NCBI RefSeq assembly: GCF_003063315.1
Contig: NZ_NERV01000001.1
Coordinates: 1,116,001 to 1,180,000 of the forward strand
Direction: 5' to 3'
Length of the DNA: 64,000 nt
Source of the DNA: Limnohabitans sp. T6-5
GTDB taxonomy: Bacteria; Pseudomonadota; Gammaproteobacteria; Burkholderiales; Burkholderiaceae_C
Position 1 is the first letter of the stretch; every line of letters starts with the position of its first letter. Made by a program: the position numbers and the translations under genes. Positions 23,910 to 34,500 of this stretch are shown here, piece after piece. Under the pieces are notes generated by a model. It worked only from the letters and a program-made list of their open reading frames with translations. It was not told where the DNA came from and did not search any database.

Positions 23910-26390
23910 ATGGAAATCAAAGTCAACTTTCTTGACAAGCTTCGTCTTGAAGCCAAATTCGATGACTTCACGGTCGTCGCTGATCAGCCTGTCCGTTACA
24001 AGGGCGATGGTTCGGCCCCGGGACCGTTCGATTATTTTTTGGCCTCATCGGCTTTGTGTGCAGCGTACTTTGTCAAGCTGTACTGCGTGACGCGCAATAT
24101 TCCGACCGAAAACATCCGTCTTTCGCAAAACAACATCGTCGATCCAGAGGACCGCTACCAGCAGATTTTTAAAATCCAGGTGGAGTTGCCGTCCGACATT
24201 GAAGAGGTTGATCGGCGCGGGATTTTGAAATCGATTGAGCGTTGCACGGTTAAAAAAGTCGTGCAAGCGGGCCCCACGTTTGTCATCGAGGAAGTCGACA
24301 ACCTGGATGCCGATGCGCAGTCTTTGCTGACGCTCAAGCCCAGCGCTGACTCCCACACGTTTATTGCGGGCAAGGATCTACCGCTCGAGCAAACCATCGC
24401 CAACATGTCGGGCATTTTGGCCAGCTTGGGCATCAAGATTGAAATTGCTTCGTGGCGCAACATCATTCCCAATGTGTGGTCCTTGCACATCCGCGACGCG
24501 CATTCGCCCATGTGCTTTACCAATGGCAAGGGCGCGACCAAGGAAAGCGCCTTGGCCTCGGCCTTGGGTGAATACATTGAGCGGCTCAACAACAACCATT
24601 TCTACGCCGGTGCCTTTTGGGGAGAAGACATCGCCAACGCTGCATTTGTGCATTACCCGAATGAGCGCTGGTTCAAACCGGGCAAAAAAGATGCGCTGCC
24701 CGCTGAAATTCTGGACGCGTACTGCCGCAACATTTACAACCCCGATGGCGAGTTGCGTGGCTCGCATCTGGTGGACACCAACTCCGGCAACACCGCGCGC
24801 GGCATCTGTTGCCTGCCGTATGTGCGGCATTCGGACGGCGAGGTGGTGTACTTCCCTTCCAACCTGATTGAAAACCTGTTTGTCAGCAATGGCATGAGTG
24901 CGGGCAACACGCTGGCCGAAGCGCAGGTGCAGTGCCTGTCCGAAATTTTTGAGCGGGCGGTCAAACGCGAAATCATCGAAGGTGAAATCTGTTTGCCAGA
25001 TGTGCCGCAAGATGTGCTGGCCAAATACCCCGGCATCCTGGCCGGCATTCAAGGCCTCGAAGAGCAAGGCTTTCCGGTGCTGGTGAAAGACGCGTCGCTG
25101 GGCGGGGCCTACCCGGTCATGTGCGTGACCTTGATGAACCCACGCACGGGTGGTGTTTTTGCATCGTTTGGCGCGCACCCCAGCTTGGAGGTGGCGCTGG
25201 AACGCAGCCTGACCGAGCTGCTGCAAGGCCGCAGTTTTGAAGGCCTGAATGATTTGCCCCCGCCCACGTTTGAGAGCAACGCGGTCACTGAGCCCAATAA
25301 CTTTGTGGAGCACTTCATCGATTCCAGCGGCATCGTGTCGTGGCGCTTTTTCAGCGCCAAAGCAGATTTTGAATTTGTGGAATGGGATTTTTCTGGCCAA
25401 GGTGAAAACAGCAATGCCGAGGAAGCGGTCACTTTGTTGGGCATTCTCAAAGACATGGGCAAAGAGGTTTACACCGCGGTCTATGACCAGTTGGGTGCCA
25501 TCGCCTGCCGGATTTTGGTGCCTGGGTATTCCGAGGTGTACTCCATCGAAGATTTGATCTGGGACAACACCAACAAGGCCTTGCTGTTTCGCGCCGACAT
25601 TCTGAATTTGCATCGCCTGGACAATGCCAGCTTGTCAGCCCTGCTGGAACGCCTGGAAAACAATGAGCTGGATGAGTACTCTGACATTGCCACCTTGATC
25701 GGCATCGAGTTCGATGAAAACACAGAGTGGGGTCAGCTGACGGTGCTTGAGTTGAAGTTGTTGATTCATCTGGCTTTGAAACAGTTTGACCAAGCGCATG
25801 AATTGGTGGGCGCCTTCCTTCAGTACAACGACAACTCGGTCGAGCGCGGCTTGTTTTACAAGGCCTTGAACGTGGTGCTGGAAGTGCTGCTCGATGATGA
25901 GCTGGAACTGGATGACTACGCGGTCAACTTCCGGCGCATGTTTGGCAACGACCGGATGGACGCCGTCATGGGTTCGGTGGAGGGCAGCGTGCGCTTTTTT
26001 GGCCTCACGCCCACGAGCATGCAACTGGAAGGGCTGGACAGGCACCACCGCTTGATGGACAGCTACAAAAAAATCCACCGGGCCAGGGCCAAGCATTCGG
26101 CCCTTTTAGGTTTTTTGGGCAAAAGACAAGGGCTGTATTTTTGCAAGAACGCACCTTTGTGGGCGATGGTTTTTGCCTTTGTAGGAGCCCACCCCTGTGG
26201 GCGATGGTTTTTGTCCTTATGGGAGCCCCACCCCTGTGGGCGATGGTTTATTGTCCTTGTGGGAGCCCACCCCTGTGGGCGATGGGTGGTGGTCTGCGAG
26301 GGTGATCGCGACGAGGGCGTCGCTCCTACAAATACCCCGGTTTTGTGGGTGCGGATCGTTAAGGCGAAGACGCTGGAGTGCCCTTTTTGA
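23910..26390 (+). CDS. ycaO: OsmC-YcaO fusion protein with an atypical repeat-encoded C-terminal tail
   Basis: An 826-residue protein. Residues 1-150 form an OsmC-like domain with both family cysteines (Cys50 in SSALCAAYF, Cys112 in ERCTVKK). Residues about 155-730 match E. coli YcaO closely (FTNGKGATKESALASALGEY; SNGMSAGNTLAEAQVQ; FASFGAHPSLEVALERSLTE; HFIDSSGIVSWR). E. coli YcaO takes part in beta-methylthiolation of ribosomal protein S12; YcaO domains use ATP to activate amides. E. coli YcaO ends just after the segment equivalent to KKIHRARAKHS (about residue 727). Here roughly 98 further residues follow, read from family B REP repeats (AHPCGRW three times). The stop overlaps pbpC, which is convergent, by 32 bp. 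The original stop was probably lost. Confidence 0.9.
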   Translation: MEIKVNFLDKLRLEAKFDDFTVVADQPVRYKGDGSAPGPFDYFLASSALCAAYFVKLYCVTRNIPTENIRLSQNNIVDPEDRYQQIFKIQVELPSDIEEVDRRGILKSIERCTVKKVVQAGPTFVIEEVDNLDADAQSLLTLKPSADSHTFIAGKDLPLEQTIANMSGILASLGIKIEIASWRNIIPNVWSLHIRDAHSPMCFTNGKGATKESALASALGEYIERLNNNHFYAGAFWGEDIANAAFVHYPNERWFKPGKKDALPAEILDAYCRNIYNPDGELRGSHLVDTNSGNTARGICCLPYVRHSDGEVVYFPSNLIENLFVSNGMSAGNTLAEAQVQCLSEIFERAVKREIIEGEICLPDVPQDVLAKYPGILAGIQGLEEQGFPVLVKDASLGGAYPVMCVTLMNPRTGGVFASFGAHPSLEVALERSLTELLQGRSFEGLNDLPPPTFESNAVTEPNNFVEHFIDSSGIVSWRFFSAKADFEFVEWDFSGQGENSNAEEAVTLLGILKDMGKEVYTAVYDQLGAIACRILVPGYSEVYSIEDLIWDNTNKALLFRADILNLHRLDNASLSALLERLENNELDEYSDIATLIGIEFDENTEWGQLTVLELKLLIHLALKQFDQAHELVGAFLQYNDNSVERGLFYKALNVVLEVLLDDELELDDYAVNFRRMFGNDRMDAVMGSVEGSVRFFGLTPTSMQLEGLDRHHRLMDSYKKIHRARAKHSALLGFLGKRQGLYFCKNAPLWAMVFAFVGAHPCGRWFLSLWEPHPCGRWFIVLVGAHPCGRWVVVCEGDRDEGVAPTNTPVLWVRIVKAKTLECPF
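26155..26337. repeat. Family B REP-like cluster inside the 3' end of the OsmC-YcaO gene
   Basis: Several copies of a GTGG/GTAG-GAGCCCACCCC..GTGGGCGATGG hairpin in tandem, ending with an inverted GCGACGAGGGCGTCGC copy and CTCCTACAAATACCCCGG, the same composite seen at 34697-35157. Here the cluster lies inside an open reading frame. Confidence 0.8.
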
Positions 26391-28533
26391 CCCCCGCCCC
26401 GCGCACTTCCAGCTTGACTTCGTCCAGCACCTTGCCTTTGGCGTCGGTGATTTGCAAGGTGTGGCGTCCGGGCCAGGGCAGCCACAGCGCTTGGTTGCCT
26501 TGTGCCAGCTTTTTGCCGTCAAGCAGCCAGCGCAGGTTGTGGCCTTGGGCTTGAAGTGTCAGGCGCTGCCTTTGTGGCGGGATGTCGGGGTCCAGGGCGA
26601 TGATGCTGCCGTGTGTGGGCGAGGTGATGCGCCCGACATTGGCGAGGGTGCTTTTGTCCTGGCTGGCCGTGTCAAAAGTGGCTTGTTCTGTGCCTGTGAT
26701 GAACCACTCTTGTCGGGCGGCCTCGGCATGGGCTTGTCCTTCAAACTGCACCCTTTGTTGCACCATGCCGGGTGGTGCTTGGGGGGCCTGGCTGCTTTGC
26801 TGGCTGTGCAGAAAGTTCATGGTGGCGGCCCAGATGGGGGCTGCGCCTGTGGTGCCGCTCACGTCCCACATGGGGGCGCCGCTGGCGTTGCCCACCCACA
26901 CGCCCACGGTGTAGTGTTGTGAGTACCCGATTGCCCAGTTGTCGCGCATGTCTTTGCTGGTGCCGGTTTTGACGGCGGTCCAAAAGCGTGTGGCCAGCAC
27001 GCTGTCGGTGCCAAAGGTGCGGGCGCGTGCCAATGGGTCGCTGAGGATGTCGCTGATGATGAAGGCGGCGCGTGGGTCCAGTGCCGGGGGCGGGGCGGGT
27101 GTCAAAGTCGGGGCAGTATTGCTGGGCGGCAACAGGGTGGTGGGGCTGCTGCGTCCGCCGTTGGCCAATGTGCGGTAGGTGTTGGTCAAGTCGAGCAAGG
27201 ACACTTCGGCGCTGCCCAGGGCCAGGCTGTAGCCGAAATAGTCGCCGCTTTGCGGGAGGGGCAGGCCCAGCCTGCGAAGTTGTTTGTGAAAGGCATCGGG
27301 GCTGACCATGACCAAGGTGCGCACGGCCGGCACGTTGAGCGAGGCGCCCAGCGCCGTCCGGGTGCTGACCCAGCCTTTGAAGTGGTGGTCGTAGTTTTGC
27401 GGAATGTACAGGCCGCCCGAGGTCTGGATTTGTGCGGGCGAGTCTTCCAGCAGCGATGCGGCGGTGATGCGCCGCTCGGCCAGGGCTTGCGCATACAAAA
27501 AGGGCTTGAGTGTCGAGCCGGGCTGGCGCAGCGCGGTCACGGCATCGACCTGGGTGGCCTGGCTCAAGGGGCCGGATGAGCCGACCCAAGCGCGCACTTG
27601 GCCGCTGGCGTTGTCCAGCACCAGCAATGCGCCGTCTTGCACATGCCGTCCGCTCAGCTCGCGCAAATGGGTTTGCAGGGTTTGCACGGCAAAGCGTTGC
27701 AGGGGTGCGCTCAAGGTGGTGGTGATGCGTTGGCTGGCGCCACTGGGGCCGCGCGTGGGGGCGACTTGCCGGGCCACATGGGGGGCGATGCCTTCGTCTG
27801 CGGCATAGTCGCGTCGCGCCAGGGCGTTGCTGACAAAGGGGGCGATGAATTCGCAGTCGGCTTGGGCTTGCAGGCTTTTGAGGACTTGACAGGTGCGCAG
27901 GGCCACTTGCCGCTCTTTGGCGTTGGGGGCGCGCACCAGGGCCACGGCCAAGGCGGCTTCGTGGTGGTTGAGGCCGTGTGCGGCTTTGCCAAACAGGGTT
28001 TGGCTCAGGGCTTCAATGCCGACCAGTTCGCCGCGAAAGGGCACGAGGTTGAGGTAGGCCTCCAGGATTTGGTCTTTGCGCCATTGGCGCTCCAGGCTTT
28101 GGGCGGAAATGGTTTGGCCGATTTTTTGCACCACGCTGCGCCCCGCGTTGCTGCGGCGCAAGTCCTCGTCCAGCAGGCCTGCCAGTTGCATGGTGAGGGT
28201 GGATGCGCCCCGCGTGCGGGTGTTCCACAGATTGGCCCAGGCCGCCGCCGAGACGGCTTGCCAGTCCACGCCGCTGTGTTCGTAAAAGCGTTTGTCTTCG
28301 GAGAGCACCAGCGCGGTTCGCATGGCCGGTGAGATGTCGGTCAATGCCCGCCAGGGGCCGCGCCGCGCCTGTTTGTCGGTGCGCAGGCGGTGCAACACGT
28401 CGCCTTGACGGTCCAGGATCACGGTGTCAGAGGGCTGGTGCGCCGCTTTGACCTCTTCAAAGCTGGCCGCCAGGCTGCAGGTGTGCAGACACAGCAGCCA
28501 GATGCCTCGCACCCAGGCTTTGCGCCCATTCAC
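26359..28533 (-). CDS. pbpC: Penicillin-binding protein 1C (peptidoglycan glycosyltransferase/transpeptidase-like)
   Basis: A 724-residue periplasm-facing protein anchored by an N-terminal hydrophobic segment (about 8-24). The glycosyltransferase 51 domain (about 55-230) has the catalytic-glutamate block SEDKRFYEHSGVDW, STLTMQLAG and the second glutamate region ILEAYLNLVPF. The transpeptidase domain has the serine motif PGSTLKPF and KTGTS. The C-terminal 90 residues match the PBP1C-specific C-terminal domain (BiPBP_C-type). The stop of the alpha-2-macroglobulin gene and the start of pbpC overlap by four bases, the conserved gene pairing of bacterial alpha-2-macroglobulins with PBP1C, where they are thought to guard and repair the cell wall. 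Confidence 0.93.
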   Translation of the reverse strand: MNGRKAWVRGIWLLCLHTCSLAASFEEVKAAHQPSDTVILDRQGDVLHRLRTDKQARRGPWRALTDISPAMRTALVLSEDKRFYEHSGVDWQAVSAAAWANLWNTRTRGASTLTMQLAGLLDEDLRRSNAGRSVVQKIGQTISAQSLERQWRKDQILEAYLNLVPFRGELVGIEALSQTLFGKAAHGLNHHEAALAVALVRAPNAKERQVALRTCQVLKSLQAQADCEFIAPFVSNALARRDYAADEGIAPHVARQVAPTRGPSGASQRITTTLSAPLQRFAVQTLQTHLRELSGRHVQDGALLVLDNASGQVRAWVGSSGPLSQATQVDAVTALRQPGSTLKPFLYAQALAERRITAASLLEDSPAQIQTSGGLYIPQNYDHHFKGWVSTRTALGASLNVPAVRTLVMVSPDAFHKQLRRLGLPLPQSGDYFGYSLALGSAEVSLLDLTNTYRTLANGGRSSPTTLLPPSNTAPTLTPAPPPALDPRAAFIISDILSDPLARARTFGTDSVLATRFWTAVKTGTSKDMRDNWAIGYSQHYTVGVWVGNASGAPMWDVSGTTGAAPIWAATMNFLHSQQSSQAPQAPPGMVQQRVQFEGQAHAEAARQEWFITGTEQATFDTASQDKSTLANVGRITSPTHGSIIALDPDIPPQRQRLTLQAQGHNLRWLLDGKKLAQGNQALWLPWPGRHTLQITDAKGKVLDEVKLEVRGAGVKKGTPASSP

Positions 28534-31500
28534 CGAGGCGCCTCCACTTTGAGTTTGGCGTTGGGGGTTTCGCCAAACATTTCGGGGGCGTACATGGCTT
28601 CGACGCGGCTGGGGGGCAATGAAAATTCGCCCACGTTGTTCAGCCGGAAGGTGTAGCTCATTTTGACCTTGCCCTTGGGCAGGAACTGGTAGTAACTGCG
28701 GAAGGATTCAAAGCTGCGCTCTTCAAAGGCCACCCAGGCGTCGCCTTCGCTTTTTTCGCCCTGGATGGCGATCTCGCTGTCACGGCCCATGCCGCTGCCC
28801 AGAATGGTGCCGCCGCCAGGAATCGGGTCGGTGACCACGGCCCAGCTCATGTCGGCGCTGCCGTTGACTTCGAGCGTGACCCGCAGCACATCGCCCCGGG
28901 TGTAGGTGTTGGCGGGCAGGTTTTTGTTGGCCTGTTCAACGGGGGTGATGGTTTTTTTGATTTGATAACCGGCAAAGAACGGCGCCTTCAGGGCCACAGC
29001 GGCCACCGATTGCAAGGTCATCCAGGGTTTGCCGGGGCCTTGGTGGGTGACGCTCAAGATATGGGCGGCGCTGTCTTGGCTGCTGGTTTTGGCCCAGGGT
29101 AGAAAGGCGGTGTTGTTGCGCAATTGGCCGGGCACAAAGGGCGCGCCAAAAAGATTGAACGCCTGCGATGCGCCCGGGACGTCATTCGGTTTGACGCGTT
29201 CAACTTTGCTCCAGTCGACGGCCGCCGTGGCGGTGCCCAGCTTGGCCTGGGTGGTGCCCGAGACGGTGACGGCTTCAAATTTGGCCGAGAATTTTTCCAG
29301 CGCCAGACCGCCCCACAAGTTGGCGGTGGTGGTGTACCAAGCGCCGTTTTTCTGGCGTCCGATGAAGCCATTGGCCAGCCGGCCCATGTCGTCTTTCCAG
29401 GCGGGATCGTCGATCACGGCCAGGATCAGTTTGGCGGTGTTCACATCCCCGTTTTGCATGAGCCACCACCAGTAATCGTCTTTTTCGGTGCTGAAAATCA
29501 TTTTGGTGCCCTGGTAGCTGATGCGCGCACGCAGCACCTGGGTGGCTTCGGTCAGGCGTTTGTTGCGCTCGGGCACGTCCTGCACGCGCTTGAGGATGTT
29601 CAGCCAGTCAAGGACGGCATGGGTGGGCCACTGGTTGGGCGCAATGGTGATGCTTTGCAGCATGCGTGCTTGCGCTTTGCCGTAGCGCGACAGCGCTTCG
29701 ATGGCGGCAAGTTTGCGCACATCGAGGTCTTTGCCGGTGCCCCGGGGGCTCCAGACGTCGCGTTGGAGCTTGCCTTCCACAAAGGCGATCAGGCCACGTT
29801 CCATGGGGGCGCGCACTTCGTCGCTCAGCGCAAAGGCGGGGTTCAGGCTGGACGCTTCGTGGGTGGCGGCCAGCAGGTAGGCGGTCAGTGTGTCGCTGCC
29901 CGTGTTGGCGTTGCCGCCTTGTGGCGGAAAGTAGTTGGCCAGGCCGTCGCTGTCCAGGTAGCTTGGAATTTGCGCCGCCACGGTTTGCCAGAGTTTGCCG
30001 TCACGCAAGCCCACCGATTTGCTGGTTTTTTGTTCCAGGCAGGCAAACGGGTATTGGGCGAACCAGTTTTTCACACCCGGCAGGCCTTCGGCCAGTTGCG
30101 GCTGCAGGGCCATGCGCAAGCCGCCCCGGCCGGGCAAGGCGTCTGCAGGCGGTGTCACATTCAAACTGAAGGGGCCGTCGAGTTGCACCAAGGTCGCTTG
30201 CTGCACGGTCAAGGACACGGCCGGGATGATGCGCTGGCTGGCCTTGAGCGCATCGCGTGCGCCGCTGAGGGTGTCTTTGGCTTCGATCTCCCACAAAATG
30301 GCTTCGTTGCGCGTGCTGGCCAGTTGTGCGGGGGCGGTGACTGACCAGGCGACTTCTCGCGCATCGCCCGCCGGAATGTCCACCGTTTGGGCGGGCAAAT
30401 CGAGCAGGGTGGCGCGGGGCGTCACCACCACTTTCATGGCTTGCCGGGTGGTGTTGCGCAGGGTCAGTTGCGCGCGGTATTGGTCGTCCTCGCGCACCAG
30501 GGGCGGCAAGCCGCTGATGATTTGCAGGTCTTGTGTGGCGCGGATGCTGGCGCTGCCGGTGCCAAACAAGCCGGTTGATGCGTCGGCCACGGCCACGATC
30601 TTGAAGGTGGTGAGTGCGTCATTGAGCGGCACGGTGATGCGGGCTTGGCCCTGGGCGTCCAGCTTGACGGCGGGTTGCCACAGCAACAAGGTCTCCAGCA
30701 GTTCGCGTGCGCCGCTGTGGCCACCGCCACCGCCCGGGGCCACGGCTTTGCGCCCGTAATGCCTGCGGCCAATGATTTCCATTTGCGCGGTGGAGGTGTC
30801 CACGCCCCAGTTGCGGCGTTGCATCATGGCTTCCAGCAGATTCCAGCTGCTGTTGGGCATCAGTTCAAGCAGGGCCTGGTCCACCGCGGCCAGCGCGATT
30901 TCGGCATGGGCGGCGGGTTGGCCGTTGGGCAGTTTGACTTGCACGGTGACTTGCGCTTTGCCACGAACGGGGTAGCTGTCTTTGTCGGTTTTGACGCTGA
31001 CTTGCAATTGATGCGCCTGGGTGCCGATCTGGATTTCGGCCACGCCCAGCCTGTAGGCCGGTTTGCTCAAGTCCACCAAGGCGGTGGGGGCGACGTATTC
31101 GCGTCCTTCGTACCAGAAGGAGGTCCACCATTCACGCGGTGCTTTGAAGCCCCAGGTGAAGAAGGAGTACCAGGGCACTTCGCGCAGGCGACCGCGCAGC
31201 GCCAACACGCTCACGTACACATTGGGCCCCCAGCCGTCCTGGATTTTGAGCTGAATCGTCGGGTCTTGGCCGTTGAGTTGCACCACTTCGGTGTGGATCA
31301 CGCCTTCGCGCTCCACCGTCACCAAAGCGGTGGCAAAGCGGAACGGCAGGCGCACCTGGAATTTGGCGATGTCGCCAGGCTGGTAGCTCTTTTTCTCGGG
31401 CAGCAAGTCCATGCGGTCGTGGTTTTCGCCGCCAAACCAGAGTTCACCCTGGCGTGTCACGTACACGCTGGAGGCGGCCTGGATGCTGTTGCCGTTGCTG

Positions 31501-34500
31501 TCTTTGGCGGTCACCACCAATTCGATCTCGCCAGCCTCATTGATGGCGGTGTCGCACAGCAGCAGGCCGCGTGCATCGCTTTTGCCGCTGCACACACTGC
31601 CCAGGTCTTTGATGCTGGTTTGGTTGTCATAGGTGTAGAAGCCACCGATCATGCGTTTGCGCGAGGTGGTGGTGATGCGTGCGGTGGCTCGAACATCGAG
31701 TGCCACGCCTTCTTGTGTTTTGCCTGAGAGGTTCAGGGCCAGGGCCTGGAACTTCATGTTCTGGCGCGAGGACACCCAGCCTTCGGTTTTGATGCCCGCC
31801 ACCACCGCGGCGGGCCACAGGGTGTTTGTGCTGCGCAGGGTTTGGATTTCACCGTTGGGGTCGGCGTAGGTGGCTTCGAGCAGCAAATCCTGGGGCTGTT
31901 GGCTGGCCGGGATGGGCTGGACTGTGAGCTTGCCGCCGCCGGTTTTGCCCAGTGTCAGGGGCAGTTTGTCGGCCACCACACGCGCATCGGTGCTGGGGCC
32001 GTTTTCATCGTCGCCTTCATTGGGCGTTTTGTTTTGCGTGCCGCGAGGTGGGTTGAAGCTGAATTCGCTGAAGTCGTTGAAGGAGAGGCTTTTTTGCCGC
32101 ACCAGTGCCGACACGCGCACCGGCAGGTTCACGGCGGGGCCGCCTGAGAGGTAGTTGATCTGCACATCGACGGGGACGTTTTTCACGTTGACCAGAGGCT
32201 TGTTCTCTTGCGGTGCAATGCGACCCTCCAGCACGGGCAGGCGGAATTCTTCCACGCGGAATTGGCCGGTCGAAAAAGACCGGTCTGCGTTGTTGATCAG
32301 CGCCACTTCATAGACACCCAATTTGGCCGCGGCAGGAATGGCAAAGCTGTTTTCAGCACTGAGGCCGCCGGTGGCCGTTTTTCGCCACATCAGGGCTTGT
32401 GTGTAGCTTTGACCGCTGCCCATGTGGGTGATGCGCAGCGTCTGAGGCCGCGCTTGGGGCAACCCGAAGCCTTGGCTGTTTTGTTCACGCAAGACATGTT
32501 TCATCGACACGGTTTCGCCCGCTCGCAAAAGCATGCGGTCAAACACTGTGTGGGCTATTTGATCGGGGTGAGGTGAGTTGTCTGTGGGCAGGCCAAATCG
32601 CCAAGACTCGATGCCCCGGTTCCAGTCGCTCCAGGTGAAGGCGAGGTCTTCCACCGTGCCTTTGCCGCCGGCCTGGGCTTGCGTTGCGCGTGCGCTCACG
32701 AAATAGGCTTGCCGATACCCGTCCTCGTCATGGCCACGGCCACACGCGGGGGCTTGTGGCGAAATGCCCAGCAGGGTCACCATGCCCTGTGCGTTGGTGA
32801 CACCCTGGGCCAGGGGTTTGCCGCTGCAATCGGAGACGGCCACTTTGGCGCCTGCCACGGGTTGGCCTTTGTCCAGCGTGGTGACCCAGGCCAAGGCGTT
32901 TTCGCGGCCCAGCTTGAAATGCACCCCCAGGTTGGTGACCAGTGCCGAGGTGCGCACATACAGGGTTCGTTGGGGGCCATGGCGCTCGTCGAGCAAGCTG
33001 CTGCCCAGCTTTTGCGATGCGATTTCGACCACATGAAAGCCCGGGGTCAGCGGAATGCCCACGACTTCAAACGGGCGCGGGTCTTGGGCTGCAGGCTGCG
33101 GCAAGTTCAGGGTTTTGGCTTGTGCCTGGCTTTGCAGCAAAGACACCATGCGCGACTGCACCATGCCCGCGTCGTTGCTGTCGAGTGGTGGGGGCACTTT
33201 GCCCCCCGTGTCCTTGAGGGCTTGTGGGCGAGAAATCCAGTGGTTGTCGTAGTGTTGAACTTTGCGAAACCAGGCAATGATGTCCGCGTCGGTGTCGGCC
33301 TTGAGTGTGCTGACTTTGCCCGTGGACGTGTTCAGGCTTTTGACCTTGAGTTGGGCTTCTACATTGCGCAGGGTGACCGGCAGCATGGCCGTGCCGTCGG
33401 GTTCGGCCAGGCGCTCCACAATGCCAAAGGGTGAGGCTGCAAATTTAGCCAAGGGTGGCATGCTTGCTGTGGCGGTTTGCAATGGAAAGCTGTCTGCATT
33501 GCGAAGGCTGCGCCCGGACGCGTCCTGGAAACCTTTGGGCAGGGTGACGCTCAGTGCCGTTTGCTCGGGCAATGGGCTGGCAAAGCTGACGCTGTCGGCC
33601 ACAGCGCTGTCGTCGCCCGAGGCTTCGACCACGGGCTTGAGGCTGTCTTTGCCATGGACCAGTCGAATCCCCTGCAAGAGTTTGATGGGCACCGGGGCGT
33701 TGAAGCTCAGCGTCATGGGCCGGATCGGCAAACACGCGGCTTTGGCGTTTTCCCGTTCACAGTTGAAGCTGGCCGCAAAGGGCTCGCGCACTTCAAAGTC
33801 AAAACGCTTTTCGACCGAGTTGGCCACCCCCGCACTTTGGGCGGTCGCAGGCGTAGAGACGCCTTTGCCAAACACCAATTGAACTTTGGCCGAAGGCGAG
33901 AGGCGGCGGTTGCAGGCTAGTGTCACGATGCTCAAGGGCGAGGCTTGGGCTTGTTTGATGAGGCCCTGGGCTTGCAGCAAGGCCTGTCGTTCTTTGTCAT
34001 TCAGCAGCCGAATCGGGACTTTTTCGCCCAGATCAGAAACTTGGCACCAGACGTTGTTTTGCAGGCTTTGCAAGCTGGCAGGGCCATTGAGTTGCAAGGT
34101 GAAAAACTGGTCTTCATCGATGTTGTTCCAACCTGGAGGTTGAATGTATTTCACATAAGGCCCCCCTGTGTTGAAGGCGAAGCGGGTCGTGCCTGTCAGG
34201 GTTTCGCCCTGGGGGGATTTGAATCCCGCTTTGGTTTGAAGCTGGCAACGCACACCGGGGGGCAGTGTCGTGCTGAAGTCGTAGACCCATGAGCGGTCAC
34301 TCAACCATCTGCCCGTGCCTTGACTCACTTGTGCGTCTGAACAATGGAGCGTGACCGGGGCTGGGGCTTTGGGGTCGCCAAATTGGACGGCGCTTGTGTC
34401 AAATTTGATTTGAACCTGCTGGACCTGAGAAATTTCGCCTTGAGGAGAGAGGGAGACGATTTCAAGGGCATGCGTAGCCCATGTTGCAGTCGCCAGGCCC

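Noticed and set aside
26741..27589. A 282-codon frame on the minus strand inside pbpC
   Set aside because: Shadow of pbpC in another phase; composition typical of a GC-rich shadow, and no domain.
29124..30344. A 406-codon plus-strand frame opposite the alpha-2-macroglobulin gene
   Set aside because: Antisense of a strongly supported gene; no family features.
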